Below, one piece after another: positions 44,001 through 52,812 of a stretch of DNA of 64,000 nucleotides (within the stretch, counting starts at the first letter, position 1; each line of letters begins with the position of its first letter). The stretch is from Calothrix sp. NIES-4105. Its GTDB lineage: Bacteria > Cyanobacteriota > Cyanobacteriia > Cyanobacteriales > Nostocaceae. The notes beneath the pieces were generated by a model. It was not told the DNA's origin. It saw nothing but the letters and a program-made list of their open reading frames with translations, and ran no database searches. The stretch spans positions 6,027,614 through 6,091,613 of the forward strand of contig NZ_AP018290.1 of the NCBI RefSeq assembly GCF_002368415.1, read 5' to 3'. A program made the translations under genes and the position numbers.

Positions 44001-44696
44001 TTAAATGGGTAGACGATTAATATCTTTGTTGCAGCCTATTACGACCATTGCGGAACCTTTTTGAAGTCGCTTGTCGGGTTCGGGGTTAATAAGAAATTTA
44101 CCTTCGTTGCTGACTGCGAGAAGATTTAAGCCGTAGCGGTTGCGTAACTGTAACTCGGAGACGGTTTTACCGTGAAACTCATCGGGTACAATGACTTCGA
44201 CAATACTGTTATCGGGGTCTAGGTCAAATCGTTCGAGTATAGATGGTTTGGTTAAAGTTCTTGCTAATGCACATCCTGCTTCAAATTCAGGAAAAACTAC
44301 GTGGTCGGCGCCAACACGTGTAAGTAGTTTGCAGTGAACTTCGCTTGAAGCTTTGGCGACAACATGGGGGACACCACCTTCTTTGACATTCAAAGTTGTG
44401 ACGATACTTTCTTGAATATAGTTACCAATGGCAACAATAACAGTATCAAATTCAAATATTCCTGCTTCTTTTAGTGCCGCTGGTTCGGTAGAGTCAAGTT
44501 GTAATGCATGTCCAACTATTTGTTCTGTCAAAGCATCCGCTACACGCTTTTCGCTGATATCGGTTGCTAATACTTGATAACCGAATTTATGCAATGTCGC
44601 ACAAACAGAACGTCCAAAACGACCTAAACCAATGACGGCGAACTGTTGGTTATCTTTACGCAAGCTGCGAAAAAAACCTAATGATGATAAATTCAC
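44001..44696 (-). CDS. ktrA: KtrA/TrkA-type potassium channel regulatory subunit
   Basis: A 231-residue cytoplasmic protein. The Rossmann RCK-N domain is FAVIGLGRFGRSVCATLHKFGYQVLATDIS, with DTVIVAIGNYIQESI. The RCK-C domain follows from ~145 (SIVEVIVPDEFHGKTVSELQL). It binds nucleotides and gates the partner membrane subunit encoded just upstream on the same strand (153-base gap). Together they form a Ktr-type sodium-dependent potassium uptake system, important for osmotic adaptation in cyanobacteria. The symbol follows the Synechocystis naming and is tentative. Confidence 0.85.
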   Translation of the reverse strand: MNLSSLGFFRSLRKDNQQFAVIGLGRFGRSVCATLHKFGYQVLATDISEKRVADALTEQIVGHALQLDSTEPAALKEAGIFEFDTVIVAIGNYIQESIVTTLNVKEGGVPHVVAKASSEVHCKLLTRVGADHVVFPEFEAGCALARTLTKPSILERFDLDPDNSIVEVIVPDEFHGKTVSELQLRNRYGLNLLAVSNEGKFLINPEPDKRLQKGSAMVVIGCNKDINRLPI

Positions 44697-44849
44697 GATT
44701 TTTACCTTGATGTATCCTGGCTATTCCTTGATTAGCTGTTTATTTAGCAAGCGTCACTAGCTACATAAAATTTTTAAAAATAATTCTTTATTCCATAAAT
44801 TATTGTAACACTGCAAAGTGATATTAAAGGGATTTACTTGTAGCTGAAC

Positions 44850-46184
44850 TTAGCCAACAAGCAAGTTCTCTTCTGGATAGCGAACATGACTTTGACGAGG
44901 GTCGCCTAATATCGCCGACATTAAAAGTAAAACACCAACTCGACCAATGTACATTGTGAGAATTAATATTAACTTGGCGCCAATCGTAACAGTACCAGTA
45001 ATACCTGTAGACAGTCCAACGGTAGCGAATGCGGAAACTACTTCAAACAAAATTTGAATGAAGGAAACTTCGGGGTCTGTTAAAGAAATTAAAATTGTTG
45101 CAAAAATGACTGTAGTAATTGAACCAATTAGAACACCCACTGCTTTGAGAATTAAAGACAATGCGATTCTACGTTCATACAACAACACTTCTTCTTTGCC
45201 TTGTAAAATAGCTTTTGTACAGCTTGTCAATACACGCAAAGTTGTAGTTTTCATGCCCCCTCCAGTACCACCCGGACTGGCGCCTATAAACATAAACGCA
45301 ATTGTAATAAATAAACCCGCATTAGTCATTTTACTAATATCTATGGTGTTAAAACCGGCGGTTCTAGGTGTGACAGATTGAAACCAAGCAAGTAAAAATT
45401 TATCCCATAAATTAAAGTTAGCAAAAGTCTCTGTATTTCTTAATTCCACTACATAAAAGGCTATTGTACCAATAAATAGTAAAATTAATGTGGTAGTAGT
45501 TGCAACTTTAAAATCAAGTGATAATACTAGTTTTACTCGCCTGTTCTTGATTGTGTCGCGTACCCACATGTATGTTTCCAAAATAACTTGGTATCCAATT
45601 CCACCAAAGATAATCAAACCAGTAACTGTAAAAACTACCAATGGTGATGTTTGATACCCTATTAAACTATCTTTAAACAAACTAAATCCAGCATTGTTCC
45701 ATGCATTAACGCTATGAAATACAGCTAGCCAAAGTCCTTGATTGAATCCATACTTAGGCACAAATGCAATCAGTAATAAAAAGACACCAGTAATTTCAAA
45801 AATTAGCGTTGTGGCAATAATCGAACGAATGATTTGGTTACTACCACTCATCCCTGGTCGGTCTAATGATTGCTGAATTGCAATTTTCTGCCGCAGGTTA
45901 AATTTTTGACCAATCAGTAAAATCAAGAACGTCGTGGTGGTCATATAGCCCAAACCACCAATTTGTGCCAGTAAGGCAATAAAAAACTGACCCCAAAATG
46001 AGAAGTATGTACCTGGGTCTACCACCGATAAACCTGTAACACATACAGCGGAAGTGGCAGTAAACAAAGCTACTATTGGGCTGTCCCATGTACCACTACT
46101 GGTAGAAAAAGGCATCATCAATAAGATGGCGCCTATCCCGATAACAGCTAAAAAGCCTAAACAAATTGTTCGAGAAACGGTCAT
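44850..46184 (-). CDS. ktrB: KtrB/TrkH-type potassium transporter membrane subunit
   Basis: A 444-residue membrane protein with four pore-loop repeats. Selectivity-filter-like stretches are TSAVCVTGLSVVDPGTY (first), SVNAWNNAGFSLF (second), SVTPRTAGFNTIDIS (third) and SAFATVGLSTGITG (fourth). GASPGGTGGGMKTTT between segments is a family hallmark. It conducts potassium with help from KtrA, the next gene. It has a full complement of segments and normal length. An AT-rich divergent promoter region separates it from the tocopherol methyltransferase gene. Confidence 0.9.
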   Translation of the reverse strand: MTVSRTICLGFLAVIGIGAILLMMPFSTSSGTWDSPIVALFTATSAVCVTGLSVVDPGTYFSFWGQFFIALLAQIGGLGYMTTTTFLILLIGQKFNLRQKIAIQQSLDRPGMSGSNQIIRSIIATTLIFEITGVFLLLIAFVPKYGFNQGLWLAVFHSVNAWNNAGFSLFKDSLIGYQTSPLVVFTVTGLIIFGGIGYQVILETYMWVRDTIKNRRVKLVLSLDFKVATTTTLILLFIGTIAFYVVELRNTETFANFNLWDKFLLAWFQSVTPRTAGFNTIDISKMTNAGLFITIAFMFIGASPGGTGGGMKTTTLRVLTSCTKAILQGKEEVLLYERRIALSLILKAVGVLIGSITTVIFATILISLTDPEVSFIQILFEVVSAFATVGLSTGITGTVTIGAKLILILTMYIGRVGVLLLMSAILGDPRQSHVRYPEENLLVG

Positions 46185-46338
46185 ATAAAGGTAAAAAACT
46201 AAACAATCCCAAGCCTGATTGGTAGGGTGTACCGACTTGGGAGTAATAAAATACCCTAATTCAAATCAAATCACACATGGTAGCCTACTTTAATATATGT
46301 GACTAATCTTTCTGTCTTGTCTTAGCACTGCTTAACTT

Positions 46339-47178
46339 ATGAGCGCAACACTTTATCAACAAATTCAGCAATTCTACGATGCTTCCTCTGGTTTATGGGA
46401 GGAAATCTGGGGCGAACATATGCACCACGGCTATTACGGCGCCGATGGTACTGAGAAAAAAGAACGTCGTCAGGCACAAATAGATTTAATTGAGGAGGTA
46501 TTGCAATGGGCACAAGTTGAACGAGTTGAAAATATTCTTGACGTTGGTTGTGGCATAGGTGGCAGTTCGCTGTACCTAGCTGGCAAATACAATGCTAACG
46601 TAACAGGAATTACTTTGAGTCCAGTGCAAGCAAACAGAGCAAAACAACGCGCGGCAGAATTTGGCTTGAGCAACCGAACAAATTTTCTCTTAGCAGATGC
46701 CTTAAATATGCCGTTTGCTGATAACTCGTTCGATTTGATTTGGTCGTTGGAAAGCGGCGAACACATGCCAGATAAAGTCAAGTTTCTACAAGAATGCTAC
46801 CGAGTTTTAAAACCAGGTGGAACGATGATTGTAGTTACATGGTGTCACCGTCCACTCGATACACCCCTCACTCCAGAAGAACAAAAGCATTTAGAAGAAA
46901 TTTATCGCGTCTACTGTCTACCCTATGTAATTTCTTTACCGCAATACGAAGAAATCGCGCGTCAACTACCTTTACAAAACCTTCGCACCGCTGACTGGTC
47001 AACTGCAGTGGCGCCATTTTGGAACGTAGTTATCGACTCAGCGTTTAACTTACAAGCATTATGGGGTCTACTGCGTTCTGGTTGGACGACAATTCAAGGC
47101 GCCTTATCGTTGGGTTTAATGCAGCGCGGTTATGAAACTGGTTTAATTCGATTTGGCTTACTGTGCGGAAAGAAGTAG
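46339..47178 (+). CDS. Tocopherol C-methyltransferase-like SAM enzyme
   Basis: A 279-residue methyltransferase. FYDASSGLWEEIWGEHMHHGYY at the N-terminus, ILDVGCGIGGSSLYLAGKYN (SAM loop), GITLSPVQANRAKQRA, and FDLIWSLESGEHMPDKVKFL are as in gamma-tocopherol methyltransferases. It would convert gamma- to alpha-tocopherol. The assignment is strengthened by the next gene, homogentisate phytyltransferase, in the same pathway and strand. It lacks an N-terminal targeting segment. The TAG stop at 47176 forms the first bases of a hairpin repeat. Confidence 0.8.
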   Translation: MSATLYQQIQQFYDASSGLWEEIWGEHMHHGYYGADGTEKKERRQAQIDLIEEVLQWAQVERVENILDVGCGIGGSSLYLAGKYNANVTGITLSPVQANRAKQRAAEFGLSNRTNFLLADALNMPFADNSFDLIWSLESGEHMPDKVKFLQECYRVLKPGGTMIVVTWCHRPLDTPLTPEEQKHLEEIYRVYCLPYVISLPQYEEIARQLPLQNLRTADWSTAVAPFWNVVIDSAFNLQALWGLLRSGWTTIQGALSLGLMQRGYETGLIRFGLLCGKK

Positions 47179-47200
47179 GGTGGGCCGAAGCCCACCTTAC
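47175..47200. repeat. Hairpin GTAGGGTGGGC / GCCCACCTTAC on a stop codon
   Basis: Strong stem with CGAA loop. Its TAG is the stop of the tocopherol methyltransferase gene. It lies 36 bases before the phytyltransferase start, so it would sit inside a shared transcript and could attenuate it. Confidence 0.65.
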
Positions 47201-47236
47201 GCTGGGGAAATAAAAAAATCTAAAATATACAATCGT

Positions 47237-48160
47237 ATGAGTCGAGTTTTTGGCGTTAAATCTCAGGGTAGTTGGTTATATTCGCTGTGGAAGTTTTCGC
47301 GTCCACACACCATCATCGGGACAACCTTAAGTGTGCTTGGATTATATTTAGTTGCTGTTGGAATCACAAATTCTAGTTTTAACCTAATAACTCCACTAGG
47401 CGCCTGGGTTAGTTGCATTTGTGGAAATATCTATATTGTTGGATTAAACCAGCTTGAAGATGTAGCAATTGATAAAATAAATAAACCACATCTACCCTTA
47501 GCAGCAGGTGAATTTTCGCAGCGGACTGGTCAATTTATCGTTGCTCTTACAGGTATTTTGGCATTAGTCATAGCTTTATTTCAGGGAAAATACTTATTTG
47601 GAATGGTACTAATTAGTTTAGCTATTGGTACTGCATATTCCTTACCACCAATTCGCTTAAAACGCTATCCATTTTGGGCAGCTATATGTATTTTCTCAGT
47701 TCGCGGCGCCATTGTTAATCTCGGACTATATTTACACTACAGTTGGGACTTAGTACAACGCGCTAATATTCCAGCCGCAGTGTGGGCATTAACTTTATTT
47801 GTACTCGTGTTTACATTCGCCATTGCCATTTTTAAGGATATCCCTGATATGGAAGGTGATTTACAGTACAACATTACCACTTTCACAATTCAACTTGGTA
47901 AAGAAGCTGTTTTTAAACTCGCGCGCTGGGTAATCACAGTTTGCTACGCTGGAATGATATTAGCTGGCTTATTTCGACTTATTGAAGTTAATTGGATTTT
48001 CCTTGTAATTTCCCATATTATCCCACTTGTATGGATGTGGCGCCGTAGTAAGCGAGTTGATTTACAGGATAAAACTTCCATCGCGAGCTTTTACCAGTTT
48101 ATTTGGAAACTGTTCTTTGTCGAATATTTAATTTTCCCACTAGCTACTCTGTTAGGTTAG
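47237..48160 (+). CDS. hpt: Homogentisate phytyltransferase
   Basis: A 307-residue UbiA-family prenyltransferase. WKFSRPHTIIGTTLSVLGLYL opens the protein. IYIVGLNQLEDVAIDKINKPHLPLAAG carries the first Asp-rich NQxxDxxxDxxNKP motif (here NQLEDVAIDKINKP), and IFKDIPDMEGD is the second. Eight or nine membrane segments. It joins homogentisate and phytyl diphosphate in tocopherol synthesis. ATG 47237 is the family-like start, and the longer frame from 47153 translates the hairpin repeat. Forms an operon-like pair with the methyltransferase. Confidence 0.92.
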   Translation: MSRVFGVKSQGSWLYSLWKFSRPHTIIGTTLSVLGLYLVAVGITNSSFNLITPLGAWVSCICGNIYIVGLNQLEDVAIDKINKPHLPLAAGEFSQRTGQFIVALTGILALVIALFQGKYLFGMVLISLAIGTAYSLPPIRLKRYPFWAAICIFSVRGAIVNLGLYLHYSWDLVQRANIPAAVWALTLFVLVFTFAIAIFKDIPDMEGDLQYNITTFTIQLGKEAVFKLARWVITVCYAGMILAGLFRLIEVNWIFLVISHIIPLVWMWRRSKRVDLQDKTSIASFYQFIWKLFFVEYLIFPLATLLG

Positions 48161-48196
48161 TTTCATGGCTTAATCTTAAAATGTGGTTTGGTTGTT

Positions 48197-48409
48197 CTAC
48201 GTTGCCTCTATATCAGCATCGTATATAAAACTATAGAACCAAACCAATGCTCTCAATAAGTAACCACATGCTACAATCTGCTTTGTCGCCCAAACGATAG
48301 GAAAGTTACTGTATTCGTCGTACTCTTTAATTTGAGGTTGGAATCGATGCCACTCGATTGCAACCCCAACTAAGTAAGCACATAAAGCTACCCATAACCA
48401 AATTGACAT
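48197..48409 (-). CDS. Small membrane protein, hypothetical
   Basis: A 70-residue protein with an N-terminal membrane segment (SIWLWVALCAYLVGVAI), a polar middle (EWHRFQPQIKEYDEYSNFP) and a second hydrophobic stretch (VACGYLLRALVWFYSFIY). The regular membrane pattern suggests it is real. I do not know the family. It is convergent with the phytyltransferase gene. Confidence 0.5.
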   Translation of the reverse strand: MSIWLWVALCAYLVGVAIEWHRFQPQIKEYDEYSNFPIVWATKQIVACGYLLRALVWFYSFIYDADIEAT

Positions 48410-48537
48410 ACTTGTCTAGCTCCTTTAACAACACTTAATATATATAAATACTTTTATTTGAATAATCGTCAACTCGCTAGCGTGCGAGATACACTCCTTT
48501 CTTTTGATAGTGTTCATCACAATCAACTTATGCAGTT

Positions 48538-48574
48538 TTGATCCCCGAACTCGCGTTCTTGTTGGGGGGATCAA
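48538..48574. repeat. TTGATCCCC / GGGGATCAA inverted repeat
   Basis: Nine-base perfect arms with a 19-base loop containing GAACTCGCGTTC, itself nearly palindromic. It is 45 bases before the TPR gene start and may be a leader hairpin or a repeat. No partner copy was noticed in this window. Confidence 0.5.
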
Positions 48575-48618
48575 CCAAGAACTTGATATACTAAACAGGC
48601 GTACCAATGGTATAAAAT

Positions 48619-49086
48619 ATGGAAATTCCTACAAGTGGTAGTAATTTAGCTGCAACGCTAATTGTTTTTTTCAGTGTATGCCTTCTTATTTATTTTGCGG
48701 TTAAAACTTTAATTACATCGAATCGCTTCCAGAAGGGAGTAACTCTATACCAGCAGAAAGACTATAAAAGTGCAGAAGCAGCGTTTCGCCAAGTAATTGA
48801 TATAAACTCGACAAACGATGTAGTTCATTTGCTCTTAGGTGACTGCTTGATGCAGCAGGATAGAGTCTCAGAAGCGATGGCACAATTTAAAGATGTAATT
48901 GAGCGCGCTCCCAAAAAGGTTGATGCTTACTTGCGTCTCTCGAATGCGTTAATGCAGCAGGGTAACAAAACTGAAGCTATAGCAAACCTAGAAAAAGCGC
49001 GCGATTTGTTTAAAGCACAGCGTCAACACCAAAAAGCAGAACAAGTTGACAAGCTATTGCAAAACATCCAAAGCGTTTCTAATTGA
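48619..49086 (+). CDS. Membrane-anchored TPR protein
   Basis: A 155-residue protein with one N-terminal membrane segment (LAATLIVFFSVCLLIYFAV). Three tetratricopeptide repeats follow (FQKGVTLYQQKDYKSAEAAFRQVI, VHLLLGDCLMQQDRVSEAMAQF, AYLRLSNALMQQGNKTEAIANL) and a C-terminal helix. It is probably a scaffold facing the cytoplasm. No enzyme domain. Stands alone downstream of a strong inverted repeat. Confidence 0.75.
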   Translation: MEIPTSGSNLAATLIVFFSVCLLIYFAVKTLITSNRFQKGVTLYQQKDYKSAEAAFRQVIDINSTNDVVHLLLGDCLMQQDRVSEAMAQFKDVIERAPKKVDAYLRLSNALMQQGNKTEAIANLEKARDLFKAQRQHQKAEQVDKLLQNIQSVSN

Positions 49087-49407
49087 GGAGATTTTATTAA
49101 AAAATCAAAATGGCATGAATCCAAAATCTCTTAACCTACGTATATAAGATTGATCTTGCGTTGGGAGGGTTATACTATGCCAACTTACGCAGGCACCATC
49201 TCAAAGCCGGAATGGAAAGAATAGCCCAAATCCTCTGGCAACAAGAAATTAATTAATTATCTTGTGGAACAGGCATCACGAACTGTGCATTACATGTATT
49301 TTTTTACCACAGAGATACAGAGGGCACAGAGAGAAATTCAGTGTTATATTTAATATCTGAATTTTCAAAAGTTTCATTGGACAAGCGTGCCTTTGTAACT
49401 TATAGCG
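49087..49407. other. Gap of ~320 bases with low-complexity repeat
   Basis: No supported gene. A 14-codon frame at about 49212-49256 has no family likeness. It also holds CTTGTGGAACAGGCATCAC, part of a dispersed hairpin pattern, and a CACAGAGATACAGAGGGCACAGAG tract at about 49310-49335 that recurs at 7075, 30470 and 43262. Confidence 0.45.
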
Positions 49408-50253
49408 CTACAGCCAAACATCACGATAGTCATGAGCAAATTGTGCGAGTGTAATTGGTTGTCGCCCTAGGACTTGCTCTACAGTGTTTGTGACAACCGC
49501 TGAATGTCCAGAGCGAATGTGGGTTTCATAAAAGCCCAGCATCATTTTAATGAATTCGTCAGTCCATCCCAGATTTGCTGCAAGTGAACGAAATTCTGCT
49601 TCGGTCATTGGTTGGTAACGAATGGTTCGTCCCGTTACAGCAGAAATAACCTCAGCAACTTCAGCCCGACTATATGCTTTGGCGCCCGTTAGTGTATAAA
49701 CCTGTCGCGCGTGTCCATCCTCAGTTAAAGCAGCGGCGGCAACAGCAGCCACATCACGAGCATCAACAAAACTGGTTCGTTCACCGTCTAATGGTTCTGC
49801 AAAAATACCTTGTTGTTGTCGAATAGCTTCAGCACTAGCCGTACTATAGTTTTGCAAAAGGACATTGATGCGTAGATGTGTAAAGTCTATTCCAGATGCT
49901 TCTACACTTTGCTCAATACGACGAATGTTTGTATCCATATTCTCAATTCCCATTGCTGATAAGAGTGCAATACGCTGCACCCCTGCAAAGCCAGCTAATT
50001 TCACCATTTGCCTTATAGGTTCTACCGGGAAGTCTTCACGTGGTGGAGCTAGATAAAGTCCGTCTACTTCCTGCAATGCTTTCTCTACGCTAATGGCATT
50101 ATTAAAGTTCAACTCGACAATCTCTACATAAGGAAAAATTTTTCTTGCTTTCTCAACATTATGTGCCCCAACACGAACTGAAACATTTTGTTCCATCAGC
50201 TTTTGTACCAAGGCACTGCCAACTTTACTTGTTGGTGTAGTTACTAAAATCAC
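49408..50253 (-). CDS. NmrA-type atypical SDR (NAD(P)H azoreductase-like)
   Basis: A 281-residue Rossmann protein. MILVTTPTSKVGSALVQKLM replaces the glycine-rich loop (TxxxSKVG). LYLAPP, RIALLSAMGIEN and TSFVDARDVAAVAAAAL follow as in NmrA-like reductases that bind NADP and sense or reduce quinone-type compounds. It is divergent from a TetR gene with two identical 22-base direct repeats in the gap, so expression is probably repressed by that TetR and induced by a toxic compound. Confidence 0.8.
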   Translation of the reverse strand: MILVTTPTSKVGSALVQKLMEQNVSVRVGAHNVEKARKIFPYVEIVELNFNNAISVEKALQEVDGLYLAPPREDFPVEPIRQMVKLAGFAGVQRIALLSAMGIENMDTNIRRIEQSVEASGIDFTHLRINVLLQNYSTASAEAIRQQQGIFAEPLDGERTSFVDARDVAAVAAAALTEDGHARQVYTLTGAKAYSRAEVAEVISAVTGRTIRYQPMTEAEFRSLAANLGWTDEFIKMMLGFYETHIRSGHSAVVTNTVEQVLGRQPITLAQFAHDYRDVWL

Positions 50254-50280
50254 TTAACTTACCCCCTATGTAACTTGAAA

Positions 50281-50332
50281 TCTATACGGTAGCGTCCAGT
50301 AAGTATTATATCTATACGGTAGCGTCCAGTAA
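50281..50332. promoter_or_regulatory. Two identical 22-base operator-like repeats
   Basis: TCTATACGGTAGCGTCCAGTAA at 50281-50302 and again at 50311-50332, 30 bases apart. Each holds ACGGTAGCGT, palindromic at 8 of 10 positions. Lying between divergent reductase and TetR genes, they are the likely binding sites of that TetR. Confidence 0.65.
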
Positions 50333-50380
50333 AGATATTCTAAGTAGGTATGAGGTCATAAAATTTATGAGGTAAAACAA

Positions 50381-51076
50381 GTGAGACAAGGCATATCCAA
50401 AGGTCAGCGAAGTGAAGAGCCAAAGCAAACTGCACCATTGGGACGACCGAAAAATCAATCTAAGCTTCGAGCAATCCTTAATACAGCGCGAACTCATTTT
50501 TTTGAGAAAGGATTCGATGCAGTGAGTATTGAGGGGATAGCGGCTGGTGCAGGTGTGTCCAAAATGACTGTGTACAGTTACTTTAATGATAAAGAGACAT
50601 TATTTAAAGCAGTCGTCGAGCGAGAAAGTCGAGAACTCAGCAGCCCATTAACACAGTTGCCGCTTGGAAGCATCAACGACTTACGCAACACTCTTATTAC
50701 ATTTGGGATGGCATTTCTCGAATTTATTACACGCCCAGAGGTAATTCAATTTAATCGGCTTCTAATCAGTGTGGCGCCGCGTCATCCACAACTGATACAC
50801 GAATTTTTCCAAGCTGGTCCAGCGACTATTTATACAAAGCTGGCTGACTTATTGCGGCAAGCTAGTGCAACACAGACACTCTCTATTCTTAATCCAGAAC
50901 GTGCAGCTGATCAACTTATTGCTATCTGGCAGGGTTCTCTGCTTATGAAATTTCAGCTTGGTCTTGAGCCAGCGTTACCACCAGAGCAGTTGCTCGATTA
51001 TGTTGAAGATTGTGTCGATACTATGTTATGCGCTTGGAAAATTCATAGCACACGTAAAATCCAAGAAGGCTGGTAG
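50381..51076 (+). CDS. TetR family transcriptional regulator
   Basis: A 231-residue regulator. The helix-turn-helix is LNTARTHFFEKGFDAVSIEGIAAGAGVSKMTVYSYFNDKETLFKAV, and the C-terminal ligand domain resembles the AcrR group (RLLISVAPRHPQLIHEFFQAGPA). Preceded by a basic, flexible N-terminus. Start GTG 50381 is likely. It should bind the two 22-base repeats upstream and control itself and the divergent reductase. The 3' end abuts a truncated GTPase gene, marking a rearrangement junction near 51060-51076. Confidence 0.88.
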   Translation: MRQGISKGQRSEEPKQTAPLGRPKNQSKLRAILNTARTHFFEKGFDAVSIEGIAAGAGVSKMTVYSYFNDKETLFKAVVERESRELSSPLTQLPLGSINDLRNTLITFGMAFLEFITRPEVIQFNRLLISVAPRHPQLIHEFFQAGPATIYTKLADLLRQASATQTLSILNPERAADQLIAIWQGSLLMKFQLGLEPALPPEQLLDYVEDCVDTMLCAWKIHSTRKIQEGW

Positions 51077-52028
51077 CCCCTGGCTTGAAATAGTTAAAAT
51101 CAACTGTTGGACAGGAGAAGGAATTACTGAGCTAATGACTTCTGCCAGTCAAATGTTAGAGGTGGATAAGCAAAAGGTATTTGATGAATTGATGAATTAC
51201 CAGAATGAAAAGGCGCCTGTTGAGTTTTCTTATCAAGTCAAACGAGAGATATTAAGACTAGTTGCACATGTAGCCTGCCAAAAACCCATTAATGATAGTG
51301 ATAAATTTTTATACGATGCTTGTAATGAACTTTGGGAGTTTATTGCTACTTTGTCATGCAAGTCAGAAGAAATTAGCAGTTGTGTACAGGATGTAATTAA
51401 TGCTCAAGTTAATACAGTGCTTCAAAAATGTATTATCAATCATTATGAGAAAGTAAAACAAAAGAAATCTAAGCAAATTCATAAATCTGTACCAATTTTC
51501 AAGACTATCTCAGAAAAAGTCACTGACTACAACAATCCAATTAAAGAAAAAAGAGAAGTTTGGGTTGATACCAGTAATGTGTTAAAAGGGATGAAAAATT
51601 TCGTAAAATATGGTACATATGGAAAGAATAAAAAAGTTTATGAAGTTGTCGGTTATCATACAAAAACCGTAACTCGACAGGTAATTGATAGATACAAAGA
51701 AGAGTATTCTCACACTGAGTATTGGGAAGAAGAGACAGGAGAAGTCAAGCTCGTAGGTACTAGTTACTATTATTTTGGATATAGTGCAGTTTCTTTGTTA
51801 CTCACACTTGCTCATCTGATGACTTTTGACATTATAGGTGATAGTCAAAGACAGCAAGATATACAAAATATTTATGAATCATTGCATAGAACAATTTCAA
51901 GGAAAGTAAACAAGCTACCGAGTTTTCCTAATGAACCACAGGAAAAAAACATTTTGAATATTTTAGAAACTGAAGTTGATAAACTATTCGAGGGAGCGTT
52001 TAAGGTTGGTGCCGATAGAAATAACTAG
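51066..52028 (+). pseudogene. 5'-truncated GTPase-like protein
   Basis: From about 51080 the frame reads WLEIVKINCWTGEGITELMTSASQML, which is the end of a P-loop GTPase domain (the G5 region). About 290 residues of helical C-terminal domain follow, with VWVDTSNVLKGMKNFVKYG and a hydrophobic SYYYFGYSAVSLLLTLAHLM. The P-loop, switch and NKxD regions are missing, because the TetR gene lies directly upstream. ATG 51135 could still give a 297-residue C-terminal protein, so partial expression is possible. The TAG stop at 52026 overlaps an inverted-repeat element. Confidence 0.65.
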
Positions 52029-52099
52029 GTTGAATGGGAGAAATTCACCCAGTAAAAACCAGTTGATGTTGGGTTACGCTGCCGCTACACCCAACCTAC
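52026..52099. repeat. TAGGTTG...CACCCAACCTAC element after the GTPase fragment
   Basis: Its right half (AGTTGATGTTGGGTTACGCTGCCGC and so on) is nearly identical to that of the 53638 element. The left end is diverged. Its first TAG is the stop codon of the GTPase fragment. Confidence 0.65.
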
Positions 52100-52134
52100 A
52101 TCCTTTAATTTTAGTCGCTACTATCACTTGTTTG

Positions 52135-52455
52135 CTAATCTTTAGCGACAACAGAAATTCTGTAACCAAGCGCATTTAAAAACTCAATCAAAGTCAATAC
52201 TTCTTTACCACCAGTTTCAGCAAGGATTTTATTGAGTTTTTCGTAGTGTTGCTGTGCTAATAAAGAATAGTTACCTAACTGCTTACGTGCTTCAACTACT
52301 TTTTCTAATGCCGAACGTAAAATATTAGGGTTGTAACCATCTTCATCTAGTTCCAGCATTACCCCTATATAGTCGGCAGCGTGTTTCAAATCTTTAAGAG
52401 AAGAAATCAGAGATTCACGATAACTAGTACTAGATGGTGCTTTTACGTCTTTCAT
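52135..52455 (-). CDS. HigA-like antitoxin paralogue 1
   Basis: A 106-residue protein: MKDVKAPSSTSYRESLISSL, then KHAADYIGVMLELDEDGYNP and KVLTLIEFLNALGYRISVVAKD-like end. It is closely similar to the proteins at 52468 and 53220, and follows the first by 12 bases. The family is the addiction-module antidote group that partners HI1419/HigB-type toxins, with a compact helix-turn-helix (GGKEVLTLIEFLNALGY). It ends at AKD, shorter than its paralogues. Confidence 0.7.
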   Translation of the reverse strand: MKDVKAPSSTSYRESLISSLKDLKHAADYIGVMLELDEDGYNPNILRSALEKVVEARKQLGNYSLLAQQHYEKLNKILAETGGKEVLTLIEFLNALGYRISVVAKD

Positions 52456-52467
52456 AATTATTTTATT

Positions 52468-52812
52468 TTAGTCGCTAGTATCACTTGTCTTCTCATCTTT
52501 AGCAACAATCGAAATTTTGTAACCAAGCGCATCTAGAAACTCAATCAAAGTTAATATTTCGTCACCACCAGTTTTAGCAAGAATTTTATCCAGTTTTTCA
52601 TGATGCTGCTGTACTGATAGCGAGAAAGTGCCTAACTCCTTTCGTGCATCGACAACTTCTTCTAATGCTGAACGCAGTACATTTGCGTCGTAACCATCTT
52701 CACCTAATTCTAAGAAAGTCTCAATATAAGCTGCTGCTTCTATATCATCTTTTAAAGAGGAAATTAAATATTCTTTATAACTTTTACTGGTTGGTACTTT
52801 CAGTTCTTTCAT
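52468..52812 (-). CDS. HigA-like antitoxin paralogue 2, cognate of the intact toxin
   Basis: A 114-residue protein starting MKELKVPTSKSYKEYLISSL, with AAAYIETFLELGEDGYDANV and LTLIEFLDALGYKISIVAKDE at the end. ATG 52812 is used because it aligns with the starts of both paralogues. It lies inside the end of the toxin gene (29-base overlap), the usual toxin-first layout of HigBA. It should neutralise the toxin and repress the operon. Confidence 0.75.
   Translation of the reverse strand: MKELKVPTSKSYKEYLISSLKDDIEAAAYIETFLELGEDGYDANVLRSALEEVVDARKELGTFSLSVQQHHEKLDKILAKTGGDEILTLIEFLDALGYKISIVAKDEKTSDTSD

Noticed and set aside
48425..48607. 60-codon minus-strand frame over the TTGATCCCC inverted repeat
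   Set aside because: It spans a repeat and the upstream region of the TPR gene with no protein-like pattern.
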